Assembly (NCBI GenBank): GCA_947593975.1
Contig: CANQDW010000021.1
Coordinates: forward strand, 1 to 34,007
DNA from: an uncultured Lachnospiraceae bacterium
GTDB taxonomy: Bacteria > Bacillota > Clostridia > Lachnospirales > Lachnospiraceae
DNA length: 34,007 bases
Direction: 5' to 3'
Part shown: positions 8,732-18,122 of the stretch, piece by piece
Numbering within the stretch: the first letter of the stretch is position 1
Layout of the letters: each line of letters starts with the position of its first letter
The notes under the pieces: generated by a model
Database searches by the model: none
What the model saw: only the letters and a program-made list of their open reading frames with translations
Told to the model about the DNA's origin: nothing
Position numbers and translations under genes: made by a program

Positions 8732-10519
8732 ATGAAAAAGACTATTAAACGTTCGGAAGCCGACCCGCGTTATATGTGGAATATGAAAGACATGTATGAA
8801 TCCGACAGCCTCTGGGAAGAGGATTTAAAGAAGGCGTATGCCGTCAATGATAAGCTTAAAAAATATAAGGACATGAAGGAAATAGGAAAAGAAGACCTTT
8901 TTGCCCTTCTTGAACTTAATGCCGGCCTTAACTGCCGTATCGAAAGGATATATGTCTATGCTTCCCAGAAATCCCATGAAGATATGGCAGAAAGCCGTTA
9001 TCAGGATATGGCGGCAAGGGCGCAGTCTCTTATGGTCACAAAAGATGAAGAAGCTTCGTTTATAGAACCGCTTTTAATGAATACCGGCAGAGAAAAGATA
9101 GATTCTTACTGCGAAGAGCTTAAAGAACTCGGAAAATATAAAAGATATTTTGAGATAGTGTTCAGACAGGAAGATCATATACTTGCTCCGGATATTGAGG
9201 AACTCCTGGCAGGGGTATCGGAGATTGCGGAAGCGCCGTCGGATATATTTGCGATGTTTAATAATGCCGATATAAAGTTTGCGGATATATGTGACGAAAA
9301 CAATGAAAAGGTACCGCTTACGCACGGCAGATATAATTTATTTCTGCAAAGCAGGGACAGGAATGTAAGAAAGAGCGCGTTTGAGTCAATGTATACGGTA
9401 TATGCGGCATATAAAAATACGCTTGCCGCCGTGTTCCGCGCAAATGTAAAGAAGCACTGTTTTTTTGCAAAGGCAAGAAAATATGAAAGCGGGCTTCATT
9501 ACAGCCTGGCGGACGCCAATATACCTGTTTCGGTATACGAAAAACTTATAGAAGCTGTGCATGATAATATAGGGCTTTTGCACAGATATATCGGAATAAG
9601 GAAGAAAACGCTTGATCTTTCGGAACTTCACATGTATGACCTGTATGTTCCGATGGTACAGAATGTCGATATGAAAATAGACTATGAGGAAGCAAAAAAG
9701 ATAGTCTTAAGAGGCCTTATGCCGCTTGGCGAGGAATATCAGTCGTTACTGCAGAAAGGCTTTAATGAAGGCTGGATAGACGTATATGAAAACGAGGGCA
9801 AGAGAAGCGGCGCATATTCATGGGGAGCGTACGGGGTGCATCCGTATGTGCTCCTTAACCATCAGGATAATTTAAACAGCGTATTTACGCTTGCGCATGA
9901 AATGGGCCATGCGATCCATTCATATTATTCGGATAAGAACCAGCCGTATATATATGCCGGCTACAAGATATTTGTTGCCGAAGTTGCCTCTACATGTAAT
10001 GAAGCGCTTTTGGTTAATTACCTGATTGATAATGTTTCGGATAAGGATGAGAAAAAATATCTTATCAATTATTTCCTGGAACAGTTCAGGACTACGTTTT
10101 TCAGACAGGCAATGTTTGCGGAATTTGAAAAGATCGCGCATGAAATGTGCATGAAAGGCGAAACGCTTACGCCGGAAGTATTATGTGATATATACGGAAA
10201 GCTTAACGCATATTATTTTGGCGCGGAGGCTGTTATAGATGAACAGATCGCCCTGGAATGGGCAAGGATACCTCATTTTTACACTCCGTTTTATGTGTAT
10301 CAGTACGCTACGGGATTTGCGGCCGCGATATCGATATCTTCCGGTATATTAAGAGGCGATGCAAAGGTCCTTGAAGGATATAAGCAATTCTTAAAGGGCG
10401 GCAATTCTATCGACCCGACAGAGCTTCTTAGGCTGTGCGGTGTGGATATGCTTACCGCAGAGCCGGTAAGATGCGCAATGGAAATGTTTGAAAAGCTCAT
10501 GGATCAGTTTGAAGAATAG
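8732..10519 (+). CDS. pepF: Oligoendopeptidase F (M3B metallopeptidase)
   Basis: 595-residue cytoplasmic zinc peptidase that degrades peptides of about 7-17 residues. The zinc site is HEMGHAIHSYYS, with H389 and H393 as ligands and E390 as catalyst. The third ligand region is in FVAEVASTCNEALL. The start RYMWNMKDMYES and the C-terminal IPHFYTPFYVYQYATGFAAA are PepF hallmarks. The length equals the usual ~600. GAAGAAGGG precedes the ATG. The gene is the last of the plus-strand cluster and overlaps the convergent symporter gene by 16 bases at the 3' ends. Its terminator must therefore lie inside that gene (see hairpin at 10624). Confidence 0.95.
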   Translation: MKKTIKRSEADPRYMWNMKDMYESDSLWEEDLKKAYAVNDKLKKYKDMKEIGKEDLFALLELNAGLNCRIERIYVYASQKSHEDMAESRYQDMAARAQSLMVTKDEEASFIEPLLMNTGREKIDSYCEELKELGKYKRYFEIVFRQEDHILAPDIEELLAGVSEIAEAPSDIFAMFNNADIKFADICDENNEKVPLTHGRYNLFLQSRDRNVRKSAFESMYTVYAAYKNTLAAVFRANVKKHCFFAKARKYESGLHYSLADANIPVSVYEKLIEAVHDNIGLLHRYIGIRKKTLDLSELHMYDLYVPMVQNVDMKIDYEEAKKIVLRGLMPLGEEYQSLLQKGFNEGWIDVYENEGKRSGAYSWGAYGVHPYVLLNHQDNLNSVFTLAHEMGHAIHSYYSDKNQPYIYAGYKIFVAEVASTCNEALLVNYLIDNVSDKDEKKYLINYFLEQFRTTFFRQAMFAEFEKIAHEMCMKGETLTPEVLCDIYGKLNAYYFGAEAVIDEQIALEWARIPHFYTPFYVYQYATGFAAAISISSGILRGDAKVLEGYKQFLKGGNSIDPTELLRLCGVDMLTAEPVRCAMEMFEKLMDQFEE

Positions 10520-11778
10520 TTTTTTGAAAGTTTTATAAGCGCGTATATATTTGGCAGTATGAGAAATACATTGAACAGATCGGCGATCTCCCATATTGCT
10601 TCAAGCGCAAATACCGAACCTAAAAAGACCATCGCTATATAGATGGTCTTTATTTTTACGAGGACTTTCGGGGCGTTTTCCTTAAAAAGGAAAGTTACGG
10701 CCTGTTCGCCGGGATAAAACCAGCCTATTATAGTGGACAGCGCAAAACCCGCTATGGCAGCTGACAAAAGAGGCTTTCCGATATATGGTATGGAGTCAAA
10801 TGCGGCGATCGCATATCCGCCTGCGGAATATCCTTCTATGGATTCGGGACATGCAAGATATCCGCTTATGATAACAAGACCCGTAACCGCGCATATGACT
10901 GCGGTATCCCAAAACGTGGCGGTCATTGATACAAGAGCCTGGTCTTTTGCATTAAGCCTGCTTCCGCCGGCAAATACCGCTGCCGAGCCTATGCCGGCTT
11001 CGTTTGTAAAGAGCCCGCGCGCGATGCCGTATCTTGCGGCAGACAAAAAGCCTCCGCAAAACGTTCCGCAGACGACAGAATCTTTTGAAAACGCGCCCTG
11101 TATCACAAGCCTTACCGCCTCAGGCAGAAACTGCCTGTTTATAAATAAAAGATATATGCATCCTCCGAGAAAAAGCATACACATTACGGGTACTGTTTTT
11201 GAGCATACTTTTACTATCGATTTTTTGCCGCCCGCGATGACAAGCCCCGACAGTATCATTATAATTACGCCGGATACTGCGCGCGGTATCTTAAAGGTTG
11301 AAAAAAATGAGACCGAGACGGCGTTTGACTGCGTAAGGCATCCCGTGCCAAGGCATACGAGGAGCATAAAGAATGAATATATTTTTGCAAGGCGGGGCTT
11401 TTTCAGCAAATCGCGCAGCACATACATCGTTCCGCCGCCTTCATCTGTGGCGGAAAGCCTTCCGAGGTAACATTCATAATATGTAGTCGCCATGCCGAGT
11501 ATGCCGGTTATCCAGCACCAGAATAATGCGCCCGGGCCGCCGAGCGCTATTGCGGTTGATACGCCTATTATATTGCCGGTGCCTAAAGTGGCTGCCAGAG
11601 TAGCGGTGAGCATATGAAGGCCGCCGGAGTCGGAAGCCGACAGACGTATGCCTTTAAAGACATGTCTTTGTATAAACCCTGTCCGTATTGTAAGTATTAT
11701 ATGTGTTCCGAGGAGCAGTACGAGAAAAGGGCCGCTCCATAAGAAAGAATTTAATTTCGTTATTAATCCGTACATCAT
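10504..11778 (-). CDS. Alanine/glycine:cation symporter (AGCS family)
   Basis: 424-residue membrane protein of the sodium:alanine symporter family. The N-terminus FLWSGPFLVLLLGTHIILTIRTGFIQ and the motif GTGNIIGVSTAIALGGPGALFWCWITG are diagnostic. GGFLSAARYGIARGLFTNEAGIGSA is the other conserved loop. About ten hydrophobic helices are visible. It imports alanine or glycine with Na+ (or H+). The C-terminal end is somewhat shorter than the ~450-480 of many homologues. The ribosome site is weak, and either of two adjacent ATGs (11776-11778 or 11773-11775) may be used. The gene stands alone, and its last 16 bases overlap the end of pepF on the other strand. Confidence 0.93.
   Translation of the reverse strand: MMYGLITKLNSFLWSGPFLVLLLGTHIILTIRTGFIQRHVFKGIRLSASDSGGLHMLTATLAATLGTGNIIGVSTAIALGGPGALFWCWITGILGMATTYYECYLGRLSATDEGGGTMYVLRDLLKKPRLAKIYSFFMLLVCLGTGCLTQSNAVSVSFFSTFKIPRAVSGVIIMILSGLVIAGGKKSIVKVCSKTVPVMCMLFLGGCIYLLFINRQFLPEAVRLVIQGAFSKDSVVCGTFCGGFLSAARYGIARGLFTNEAGIGSAAVFAGGSRLNAKDQALVSMTATFWDTAVICAVTGLVIISGYLACPESIEGYSAGGYAIAAFDSIPYIGKPLLSAAIAGFALSTIIGWFYPGEQAVTFLFKENAPKVLVKIKTIYIAMVFLGSVFALEAIWEIADLFNVFLILPNIYALIKLSKNYSSN
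10624..10657. terminator. Terminator-like hairpin inside the symporter coding region
   Basis: AAAGACCATC (10624-10633) and GATGGTCTTT (10642-10651) form a perfect 10-bp stem with an 8-base loop. ATTTTTA follows on the plus strand, and TTTTT follows on the minus strand. It lies about 105 bases past the pepF stop and could end pepF transcription. On the other strand it lies within codons of the symporter. Confidence 0.55.
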
Positions 11779-11948
11779 TTTTCTGATATTAAATCATGTC
11801 AATGTAATATATGTATTTTTTCAGCCACATATTACCAGTTATTGTATACATAATACACGGTTTCGTGGAAATAATACTTAGCAGGGTAAAGAAGTCACAT
11901 ACTTCCTTATCTTCATATAAATAGTAACTGGATTACGGAGGTGAAAAA

Positions 11949-12146
11949 ATGTCAGGAAATAGCAGCATGGAGGTACCTCAGGCAAAAGAGGCTATGGACC
12001 GTTTCAAAATGGAAGTGGCATCTGAGCTCGGCGTGCCTTTAAAGAATGGTTATAACGGAGACCTTACTTCTTACCAGAATGGTTCTGTCGGCGGCGAAAT
12101 GGTTCGTCAGATGATTAAGAAGCAGGAAGAATCAATGTCAAGATAG
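11949..12146 (+). CDS. Small acid-soluble spore protein, alpha/beta type
   Basis: 65-residue DNA-binding spore protein. The family signature is EAMDRFKMEVASELGVPLKN, followed by GYNGDLTSYQNGSVGGEMVR; the second helix reads VGGEMVRQMIKKQEESM. In families of this type the protein coats spore DNA, protecting it from UV and heat, and is degraded on germination by the GPR protease. The expected GPR cleavage region is MEVASE. GGAGGTGAAAAAATG gives an excellent ribosome site. In other sporeformers these genes are transcribed in the forespore by sigma-G. I looked for a CATnnTA-type -10 and found only CATACTT at 11898 without a good partner. The gene is monocistronic, with a terminator directly after it. 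Confidence 0.95.
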   Translation: MSGNSSMEVPQAKEAMDRFKMEVASELGVPLKNGYNGDLTSYQNGSVGGEMVRQMIKKQEESMSR

Positions 12147-12180
12147 TAAAGCAGACGTTGTTAAAAAAGAGAAAGACCGT

Positions 12181-12214
12181 GAAGGCTGTCTTACAGGGCA
12201 GCCTTCAATTTCTG
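12181..12214 (+). terminator. Terminator after the spore-protein gene
   Basis: GAAGGCTGTC (12181-12190) pairs with GGCAGCCTTC (12197-12206), one G-U wobble, with a 6-base loop. The following AATTTCTG is only moderately T-rich. It separates the spore gene from the glmM promoter. Confidence 0.7.
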
Positions 12215-12224
12215 TAAATAGTGA

Positions 12225-12253
12225 TTGAAAATAAAGAACCCGTATGATATTAT
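12225..12253 (+). promoter_or_regulatory. Sigma-A-type promoter for glmM and following genes
   Basis: TTGAAA (12225-12230) and TATTAT (12248-12253) are spaced by exactly 17 bases, downstream of the spore-gene terminator and about 60 bases before the glmM start. As no clear terminator is seen until 22603 or beyond, this promoter may also contribute to downstream genes. Confidence 0.75.
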
Positions 12254-12314
12254 AGGTATGATTGAGTTTTTCTGCCATTTAGTTTGCAGAGGTTTATTAC
12301 GGAGGTTAATTTAA

Positions 12315-13664
12315 ATGAAATATTTTGGTACTGATGGATTCAGGGGAGAGGCAAATGTCACCCTGAATGTACGTCATGCATATAGGGTTGGAAGATTCTT
12401 AGGCTGGTATTTCGGACAGGGAAAGAAGGAAAAAGCGCGTATTGTAATAGGAAAGGATACAAGGCGTTCAAGTTATATGTTTGAGGATGCCCTTTCATCG
12501 GGACTTACGGCAAGCGGCGCGGATGTGTACCTTCTGCATGTAATATCGACACCAAGTGTCTCTTATGTTATAAGAACGGAAGGTTTTGACTGCGGAATAA
12601 TGATATCGGCAAGCCATAATCCGTATTATGATAATGGTATCAAGATCATTAACGGAAACGGACATAAGCTTGAGAGCGACGTTGAACAGCTTATTGAGGA
12701 ATACATAGACCGCCCGGATGACGATATAGAGTTTGCCACGGGCGATAAGATAGGAAGGACCATAGACTATTCGATAGGAAGGCACAGGTACATAGGATAT
12801 CTTATCTCGCTTGCAAAGCGTTCCTTTGATAACGTGGTAGTAGCGCTTGACTGCGCAAACGGTTCGGCTTCAACTATCGCAAAGAGCGTATTTGATGCGC
12901 TTGGCGCGACAACCTGCGTTATAAATGCGGATCCCGACGGACTTAACATTAATAAGGACTGCGGTTCGACGCATATAGAAGTGCTTCAGAGTTATGTGAA
13001 GGAACATGGGGCGGATATAGGTTTTGCGTTTGACGGTGATGCGGACAGGTGCCTTGCAGTAGACGATAAGGGCAATATAATTGACGGCGATATGATATTA
13101 TATCTGTGCGGACGCTATATGAACCAGCACGGCAACCTTAACGACAGTACTGTCGTTACCACAGTAATGTCGAATATAGGCCTTTATAAAGCGTTTGACG
13201 CTATAGGGATCAAATATGAAAAAACTGCGGTCGGCGACAAATATGTATATGAGAATATGATAAACAATAATTATTCTCTGGGCGGCGAACAGTCCGGACA
13301 TATTATTTTCAGGAAATATGCCGCAACGGGCGACGGAGTCCTTACGGCGCTCATGATCATGGAAGTGATGCTTGAAAGCAAGACCAAGATATCCGATCTT
13401 ACGAGGGATATCAATATATATCCGCAGCTTCTTGTAAATGTAAAGGTTGAGGATAAGGAAGCGGCGCTTAACGATGAAGATGTTATCCGGGCTTCAAAGG
13501 AAGTTGAAGAAGAACTTGGCACGGAAGGAAGGCTGCTTCTTAGGCAGAGCGGCACGGAGCCTCTGATAAGGGTAATGGTAGAGGCAAAAACACATGAAAA
13601 GTGCAAATATTACACGGATAAGATCATTAAAGTGCTGCATGATAACGGCCATGCGGCGGAATAA
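12315..13664 (+). CDS. glmM: Phosphoglucosamine mutase
   Basis: 449-residue enzyme converting glucosamine-6-phosphate to glucosamine-1-phosphate on the way to UDP-GlcNAc and peptidoglycan. It begins MKYFGTDGFRGEAN. The phosphoserine loop is ISASHNPYYDNGIK with catalytic S100. The metal-binding loop is FDGDADRC. The sugar-binding region is GGEQSGHIIF and the C-terminal phosphate loop is RQSGTEPLIRVM. SASHNP plus GEQSGH and the short length separate GlmM from larger phosphoglucomutases. GGAGG lies 10 bases before the ATG. In Bacillus glmM follows cdaA-ybbR; that context is absent here. Confidence 0.96.
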   Translation: MKYFGTDGFRGEANVTLNVRHAYRVGRFLGWYFGQGKKEKARIVIGKDTRRSSYMFEDALSSGLTASGADVYLLHVISTPSVSYVIRTEGFDCGIMISASHNPYYDNGIKIINGNGHKLESDVEQLIEEYIDRPDDDIEFATGDKIGRTIDYSIGRHRYIGYLISLAKRSFDNVVVALDCANGSASTIAKSVFDALGATTCVINADPDGLNINKDCGSTHIEVLQSYVKEHGADIGFAFDGDADRCLAVDDKGNIIDGDMILYLCGRYMNQHGNLNDSTVVTTVMSNIGLYKAFDAIGIKYEKTAVGDKYVYENMINNNYSLGGEQSGHIIFRKYAATGDGVLTALMIMEVMLESKTKISDLTRDINIYPQLLVNVKVEDKEAALNDEDVIRASKEVEEELGTEGRLLLRQSGTEPLIRVMVEAKTHEKCKYYTDKIIKVLHDNGHAAE

Positions 13665-13681
13665 TATTTGGAGAGTGCGTT

Positions 13682-14842
13682 ATGAAAGGTGCGTTTGAAA
13701 CAGGAGTATACCGCAATGTGTTTTCTGAAATGGGGTATACGGACGATGAGATTGATAAAAAGATAAAGGATGCGTTTAATACCGTCTTTTACGGAAGCGA
13801 AGATGAGAGATTTTATCATACCGCGGGAGACGATATGGCATATATGGAAGATACCGGCAATAATGATGCGAGGACCGAAGGTATGTCCTACGGCATGATG
13901 ATGTGCGTGCAGACGGATCGGAAAAAAGAGTTTGACAGGCTTTGGAAATGGGTATATACATATATGTACAATAAAGAGGGCTATCATAAAGGTTATTTCG
14001 GATGGTCATGTAAGACGAACGGGGAAAAGAACAGTGACGGGCCTGCTCCCGACGGCGAAGAATTTTTTGCGATGGCGCTGTTTTTTGCTTCGCACAGATG
14101 GGGAGACGGCGAAGGGATATTTGATTATTCGGGCTGGGCAAGGAAAATACTGCGCGTCTGCCTGCATAATGGCGAAGATAACCCGGGTCTCTGCCCTCCG
14201 ATGTGGGATAAGGATAATAAGCTTATTAAGTTTATCCCTAATTGCGACTGGACCGACCCGTCATATCATTTGCCGCATTTTTATGAGCTTTTCGCGCTCT
14301 GGGCGGATGAATGCGACAGACCTTTCTGGGCTGAGGCGGCAAAGGCAAGCCGGGAATATCTGAAAAAGGCATGCCATCCGGTAACGGGACTTGCGGCGGA
14401 ATATGCATGTTATGACGGCAGGCCGTATGTCGGCGGCGAAGATTTTATAAAACAGTTCGGCGGAAGGCACGACTGGTTTTACAGCGATTCGTACAGGGTA
14501 GCGGCCAATATAGGTCTTGATTATGAATGGTTTGCAGCCGATACATGGAATTGCGAGTGTGCCGATAAGATACAGAAGTTCTTCTGCGAAACGGCGGCAG
14601 ACGGAGAGTATATGACATATGAAACGGACGGGACCGCGCTTGATAAGCCGGCGCTTCATCCGGTAGCTATTATCGCGACCAACGCAATGGCTTCGCTTGC
14701 AGCAAAGGGAAAGTACAGCAGAGAATGTGTGGAACTGTTTTGGAACACGCCTTTAAGGACCGGAAAAAGAAGATATTATGATAATTGCCTGTACCTGTTT
14801 GCGCTTCTGGCGCTTAGCGGCAATTACCGTATATGGAAATAG
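13682..14842 (+). CDS. GH8 reducing-end xylose-releasing exo-oligoxylanase (Rex)
   Basis: 386-residue GH8 protein. The segment NNDARTEGMSYGMMMCVQ matches the Rex subgroup, with general acid E66. The base region HDWFYSDSYRVAANIGLDYEWF carries D269 as the probable counterpart of Asp263 in the Bacillus halodurans enzyme. Other aromatic residues of the (alpha/alpha)6 barrel, such as FGWSCKTNG and DWTDPSYHLPHFYELFA, are family-typical. There is no signal peptide, consistent with a cytoplasmic enzyme that removes xylose from the reducing end of imported xylo-oligosaccharides. GGAGAG precedes the ATG. It is unusual that this sugar gene sits 18 bases after glmM and 42 before tig, with no xylan genes around. 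Confidence 0.9.
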   Translation: MKGAFETGVYRNVFSEMGYTDDEIDKKIKDAFNTVFYGSEDERFYHTAGDDMAYMEDTGNNDARTEGMSYGMMMCVQTDRKKEFDRLWKWVYTYMYNKEGYHKGYFGWSCKTNGEKNSDGPAPDGEEFFAMALFFASHRWGDGEGIFDYSGWARKILRVCLHNGEDNPGLCPPMWDKDNKLIKFIPNCDWTDPSYHLPHFYELFALWADECDRPFWAEAAKASREYLKKACHPVTGLAAEYACYDGRPYVGGEDFIKQFGGRHDWFYSDSYRVAANIGLDYEWFAADTWNCECADKIQKFFCETAADGEYMTYETDGTALDKPALHPVAIIATNAMASLAAKGKYSRECVELFWNTPLRTGKRRYYDNCLYLFALLALSGNYRIWK

Positions 14843-14884
14843 ATAATTATAATTTATGAACATTTATTTAGGAGGAATTAAAAA

Positions 14885-16171
14885 ATGAGTATGCAGGTAG
14901 AGAAACTTGAGAAGGGAATGGCAAAACTTACTATAGAAGTTTCTGCTGAAAAATTTGATGATGCGATGAAGGCAGCGTATAAAAAGAGCGTAGGGAAAAT
15001 AAATGTACCGGGGTTCCGCAGGGGAAAAGCCCCGATGAAGATCATTGAAAAGATGTATGGATCCGATATTTTCTATGAAGATGCGGCAAATATCATTATC
15101 CCTGACGCATATGAGGAAGAAATAGAAGCGGGAGACGTAGAACCTGTAGCAAGGCCGAGTATAGACGTCGTGCAGATTGAAAAGGGAAAAGATTTTATAT
15201 TTACCGCTACAGTGGCGATAAAGCCTGAGGTTAAGCTTGGCAAATATAAGGGAATAGAAGTGGAAGCGTTAAGCGCGGAAGTTTCTGACGACGACGTTAT
15301 GGAAGAACTTAAGGCGGAGCAGGAAAAGAACGCAAGCATGGTAACGGTTGACGACAGAGCTGCCGAAACGGGAGACACGGTTACTATCGATTTTGAAGGA
15401 TCTATTGACGGCGAAGCGTTTGAAGGAGGCAAAGGAACGGATTATCCTCTTGTCCTCGGAAGCCATTCGTTCATAGACAACTTTGAAGAGCAGCTTGTAG
15501 GAAAGAACACGGGCGATGAGACGGATGTAAACGTTACGTTCCCTGAGGATTATCAGGCTAAGGAACTTGCCGGAAAACCTGCGGTATTTAAGGTTGTTGT
15601 TAAGAAAATAGAGAAAAAGGTCCTTCCTGAGATCGATGATGAGCTTGCCCAGGATGTATCCGAATTTGATACTCTTGATGAATATAAAGAGGATATCAGG
15701 GCAAAACTTTTAGAGAAAAAAGAAAAAGAGAACAAGGCAAAGAAAGAAGATGCGGTAATCGAGAAGATAATCGAAGGCGCGGAAATGGAGATCGCCGATG
15801 ATATGATAACCGCGCAGGCTGAAAATATGCTCAGGGAATTTGCGCAGAATATCCAGATGCAGGGAATAAGCTTTGAACAGTATATGCAGTTTACAGGCAA
15901 TACCGCGCAGGGCATGATAGAGCAGATGAAGCCGCAGGCGCTTAAGAGAATACAGTCTAGACTTGTTCTTGAAGCGGTTGCTTCGGCGGAAGATATTTCT
16001 GTTTCAGATGCGGAGACCGATGAAAAGATTGAGCAGATAGCCAAATCATACGGAATGGAAGCCGACAAACTTAAAGAAACCATTGGCGATAAGGAAATCG
16101 AACAGATAAAATCAGATATAAAGGTTGAAAAGGCTGTAGAATTTGTTACGGATTCGGCAGCAGAAAAATAA
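14885..16171 (+). CDS. tig: Trigger factor (ribosome-associated chaperone)
   Basis: 428-residue chaperone that binds nascent chains at the ribosome exit tunnel. The ribosome-binding signature GFRRGKAP is at residues 43-50. A FKBP-type prolyl isomerase domain spans about 150-240 ([20 protein letters not shown], then [20 protein letters not shown]). A helical C-terminal substrate-binding domain follows. AGGAGGAATT gives a strong ribosome site. A TATAAT hexamer at 14848-14853 in the preceding gap might be part of a local promoter, but no good -35 accompanies it. The order tig-clpP-clpX is conserved across many bacteria and links folding with degradation. Confidence 0.97.
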   Translation: MSMQVEKLEKGMAKLTIEVSAEKFDDAMKAAYKKSVGKINVPGFRRGKAPMKIIEKMYGSDIFYEDAANIIIPDAYEEEIEAGDVEPVARPSIDVVQIEKGKDFIFTATVAIKPEVKLGKYKGIEVEALSAEVSDDDVMEELKAEQEKNASMVTVDDRAAETGDTVTIDFEGSIDGEAFEGGKGTDYPLVLGSHSFIDNFEEQLVGKNTGDETDVNVTFPEDYQAKELAGKPAVFKVVVKKIEKKVLPEIDDELAQDVSEFDTLDEYKEDIRAKLLEKKEKENKAKKEDAVIEKIIEGAEMEIADDMITAQAENMLREFAQNIQMQGISFEQYMQFTGNTAQGMIEQMKPQALKRIQSRLVLEAVASAEDISVSDAETDEKIEQIAKSYGMEADKLKETIGDKEIEQIKSDIKVEKAVEFVTDSAAEK

Positions 16172-16188
16172 TTAGGGGGATTATCATT

Positions 16189-16773
16189 ATGAGTTTAGTA
16201 CCTTACGTCATTGAACAGACGAGCAGAGGCGAGCGTTCATATGACATTTATTCAAGATTATTAAAGGAACGTATTATTTTTCTTGGGGAAGAAGTAAATG
16301 ATGTGTCGGCAAGCGTTATAGTCGCGCAGCTTCTGTTTTTGGAATCAGAGGATCCTGATAAGGATATAAATCTGTATATCAACAGTCCGGGAGGTTCCGT
16401 GACTGCAGGCATGGCAATATATGATACGATGAATTATATCAAATGCGACGTATCGACTATATGTATCGGCATGGCTGCAAGTATGGGGGCGTTTCTTCTT
16501 GCCGGAGGCGCAAAGGGAAAGAGGATGGCGCTTCCCAATGCCGAGATAATGATCCATCAGCCGTCAGGCGGGGCTAAGGGACAGGCGACGGATATCAAGA
16601 TAGTTGCCGAAAATATATTGAAGATAAAGGCAAAGCTTAATAAGATACTGTCGGAAAACACAGGAAAGCCTCTTGATCAGATCGAGATCGATACTGAAAG
16701 AGATAATTATATGAGCGCGGAAGAAGCGCTTGAATACGGTCTTGTGGATAAGATAATAACTAATCGTATATAA
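16189..16773 (+). CDS. clpP: ATP-dependent Clp protease proteolytic subunit
   Basis: 194-residue serine peptidase forming the tetradecameric proteolytic chamber. The catalytic triad is visible: S98 in [12 protein letters not shown]123 in [12 protein letters not shown], and D172 in [18 protein letters not shown]. The N-terminus [27 protein letters not shown] is typical of the primary ClpP, including the axial loops that dock ClpX. AGGGGGA lies upstream of ATG 16189. It is 17 bases after tig and 18 before clpX, so the three are one transcription unit. Confidence 0.98.
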   Translation: MSLVPYVIEQTSRGERSYDIYSRLLKERIIFLGEEVNDVSASVIVAQLLFLESEDPDKDINLYINSPGGSVTAGMAIYDTMNYIKCDVSTICIGMAASMGAFLLAGGAKGKRMALPNAEIMIHQPSGGAKGQATDIKIVAENILKIKAKLNKILSENTGKPLDQIEIDTERDNYMSAEEALEYGLVDKIITNRI

Positions 16774-16791
16774 AAATAATGAGGTATTGTA

Positions 16792-18093
16792 ATGGCTGGA
16801 AAAGATGATAGCGATAAGCAGATAAGATGTTCATTCTGTGGCAAGCCGCAGGAGAAAGTCAGAAAAATGATATCGGCTGGAGAAAAAGATATCTATATAT
16901 GTGATGAGTGCGTGGAAGTGTGCGCGGAGATAGTGGAAGAGGAGCTGTACAGCAGCGAGTATGAGACCGAACCTGCGTTAAGCGATGAGATTAACCTGCT
17001 CAGGCCAAAGGAGATAAAGGCTCTTTTGGATGAATACGTGATAGGGCAGGATGATGCAAAAAAAGCGCTTTCCGTGGCGGTCTATAATCATTATAAGAGA
17101 GTTATTGCAGGAAAGATGTCGGACGTTGAACTCCAGAAGAGCAATATTATAATGGTTGGGCCTACGGGTTCGGGAAAGACCTATCTTGCGCAGACCCTTG
17201 CGAAGATCCTTAACGTACCGTTTGCGATAGCGGATGCAACGGCTCTGACTGAAGCGGGTTATGTAGGAGAAGATGTTGAAAACATACTGCTTAAGATCAT
17301 ACAGGCGGCAGAATATAATGTTGAAAAAGCGGAATTTGGAATTATCTATATCGACGAGGTTGATAAGATAACCAGAAAATCAGAAAATGTATCCATAACA
17401 AGGGATGTTTCGGGCGAAGGCGTGCAGCAGGCGCTTCTTAAGATACTTGAAGGGACTGTTGCGAATGTTCCGCCGCAGGGCGGAAGAAAGCATCCTCATC
17501 AGGAATTTATACAGATAGATACGACCAATATCTTATTTATATGCGGAGGGGCATTTGACGGACTTGAAAAGATCATTGCTTCGCGTATAGGAAAGAAGTC
17601 TATCGGATTTAATGCCGAGATAGGAGTGGATACTTCAAAAGATGAAAATATAGGCGAACTGTTCAGACAGGTACTTCCTGAGGATTTTGTCAAGTTTGGA
17701 ATGATACCTGAATTTGTAGGGCGCGTGCCTGTGACCGTCGGTCTTGACAGGCTGAACGAGGAAGCGCTGAGGCGTATACTCGTTGAACCTAAGAACGCCA
17801 TGGTAAAGCAATATAAGAGGTTATTTGAACTTGACAATATAGATCTGGAGTTTGAAGATGAGGCAATCGAAGAGATCGCAAAGCAGTCTATTGAAAGAAA
17901 GACCGGGGCAAGAGGCCTTCGCGCGATAATGGAAAGTTCAATGATGGATGTGATGTATGAGTTCCCTTCCGACGATAAGGTAAAGGGATGCCTTATCACA
18001 AAGGATGTGATCTGCGGAACAGGACAGCCGGTTATTGAATATAAGCCGTCTCCGCGCAAAAAGTCCGGGGAGAGACAGAGCAAGATAAGTTAA
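16792..18093 (+). CDS. clpX: ClpX, ATP-binding subunit of Clp protease
   Basis: 433-residue AAA+ unfoldase that feeds tagged proteins to ClpP. The N-terminal C4 zinc finger has C13, C16, C37 and C40. Walker A is GPTGSGKT at 123-130 and Walker B is IIYIDEVDK. The ClpP-binding loop is the IGF-type tripeptide in KKSIGFNAE. Sensor 2 is near [13 protein letters not shown]. The start follows a modest GAGGTATTG ribosome site. Length and domain order are fully standard. Confidence 0.98.
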   Translation: MAGKDDSDKQIRCSFCGKPQEKVRKMISAGEKDIYICDECVEVCAEIVEEELYSSEYETEPALSDEINLLRPKEIKALLDEYVIGQDDAKKALSVAVYNHYKRVIAGKMSDVELQKSNIIMVGPTGSGKTYLAQTLAKILNVPFAIADATALTEAGYVGEDVENILLKIIQAAEYNVEKAEFGIIYIDEVDKITRKSENVSITRDVSGEGVQQALLKILEGTVANVPPQGGRKHPHQEFIQIDTTNILFICGGAFDGLEKIIASRIGKKSIGFNAEIGVDTSKDENIGELFRQVLPEDFVKFGMIPEFVGRVPVTVGLDRLNEEALRRILVEPKNAMVKQYKRLFELDNIDLEFEDEAIEEIAKQSIERKTGARGLRAIMESSMMDVMYEFPSDDKVKGCLITKDVICGTGQPVIEYKPSPRKKSGERQSKIS

Positions 18094-18122
18094 AATATGT
18101 TTTTAAAAGAGAGTTATGGAAG

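Noticed and set aside
10733-11470. 245-codon plus-strand frame opposite the symporter
   Set aside because: It is antisense to a clear AGCS transporter, lacks a ribosome site, and its composition is that of a reversed membrane protein gene.
11860-11910. Sigma-G promoter for the spore-protein gene
   Set aside because: CATACTT at 11898 resembles a -10, but no G-A-T-A-type -35 sits at 17-18 bases; too weak to list.
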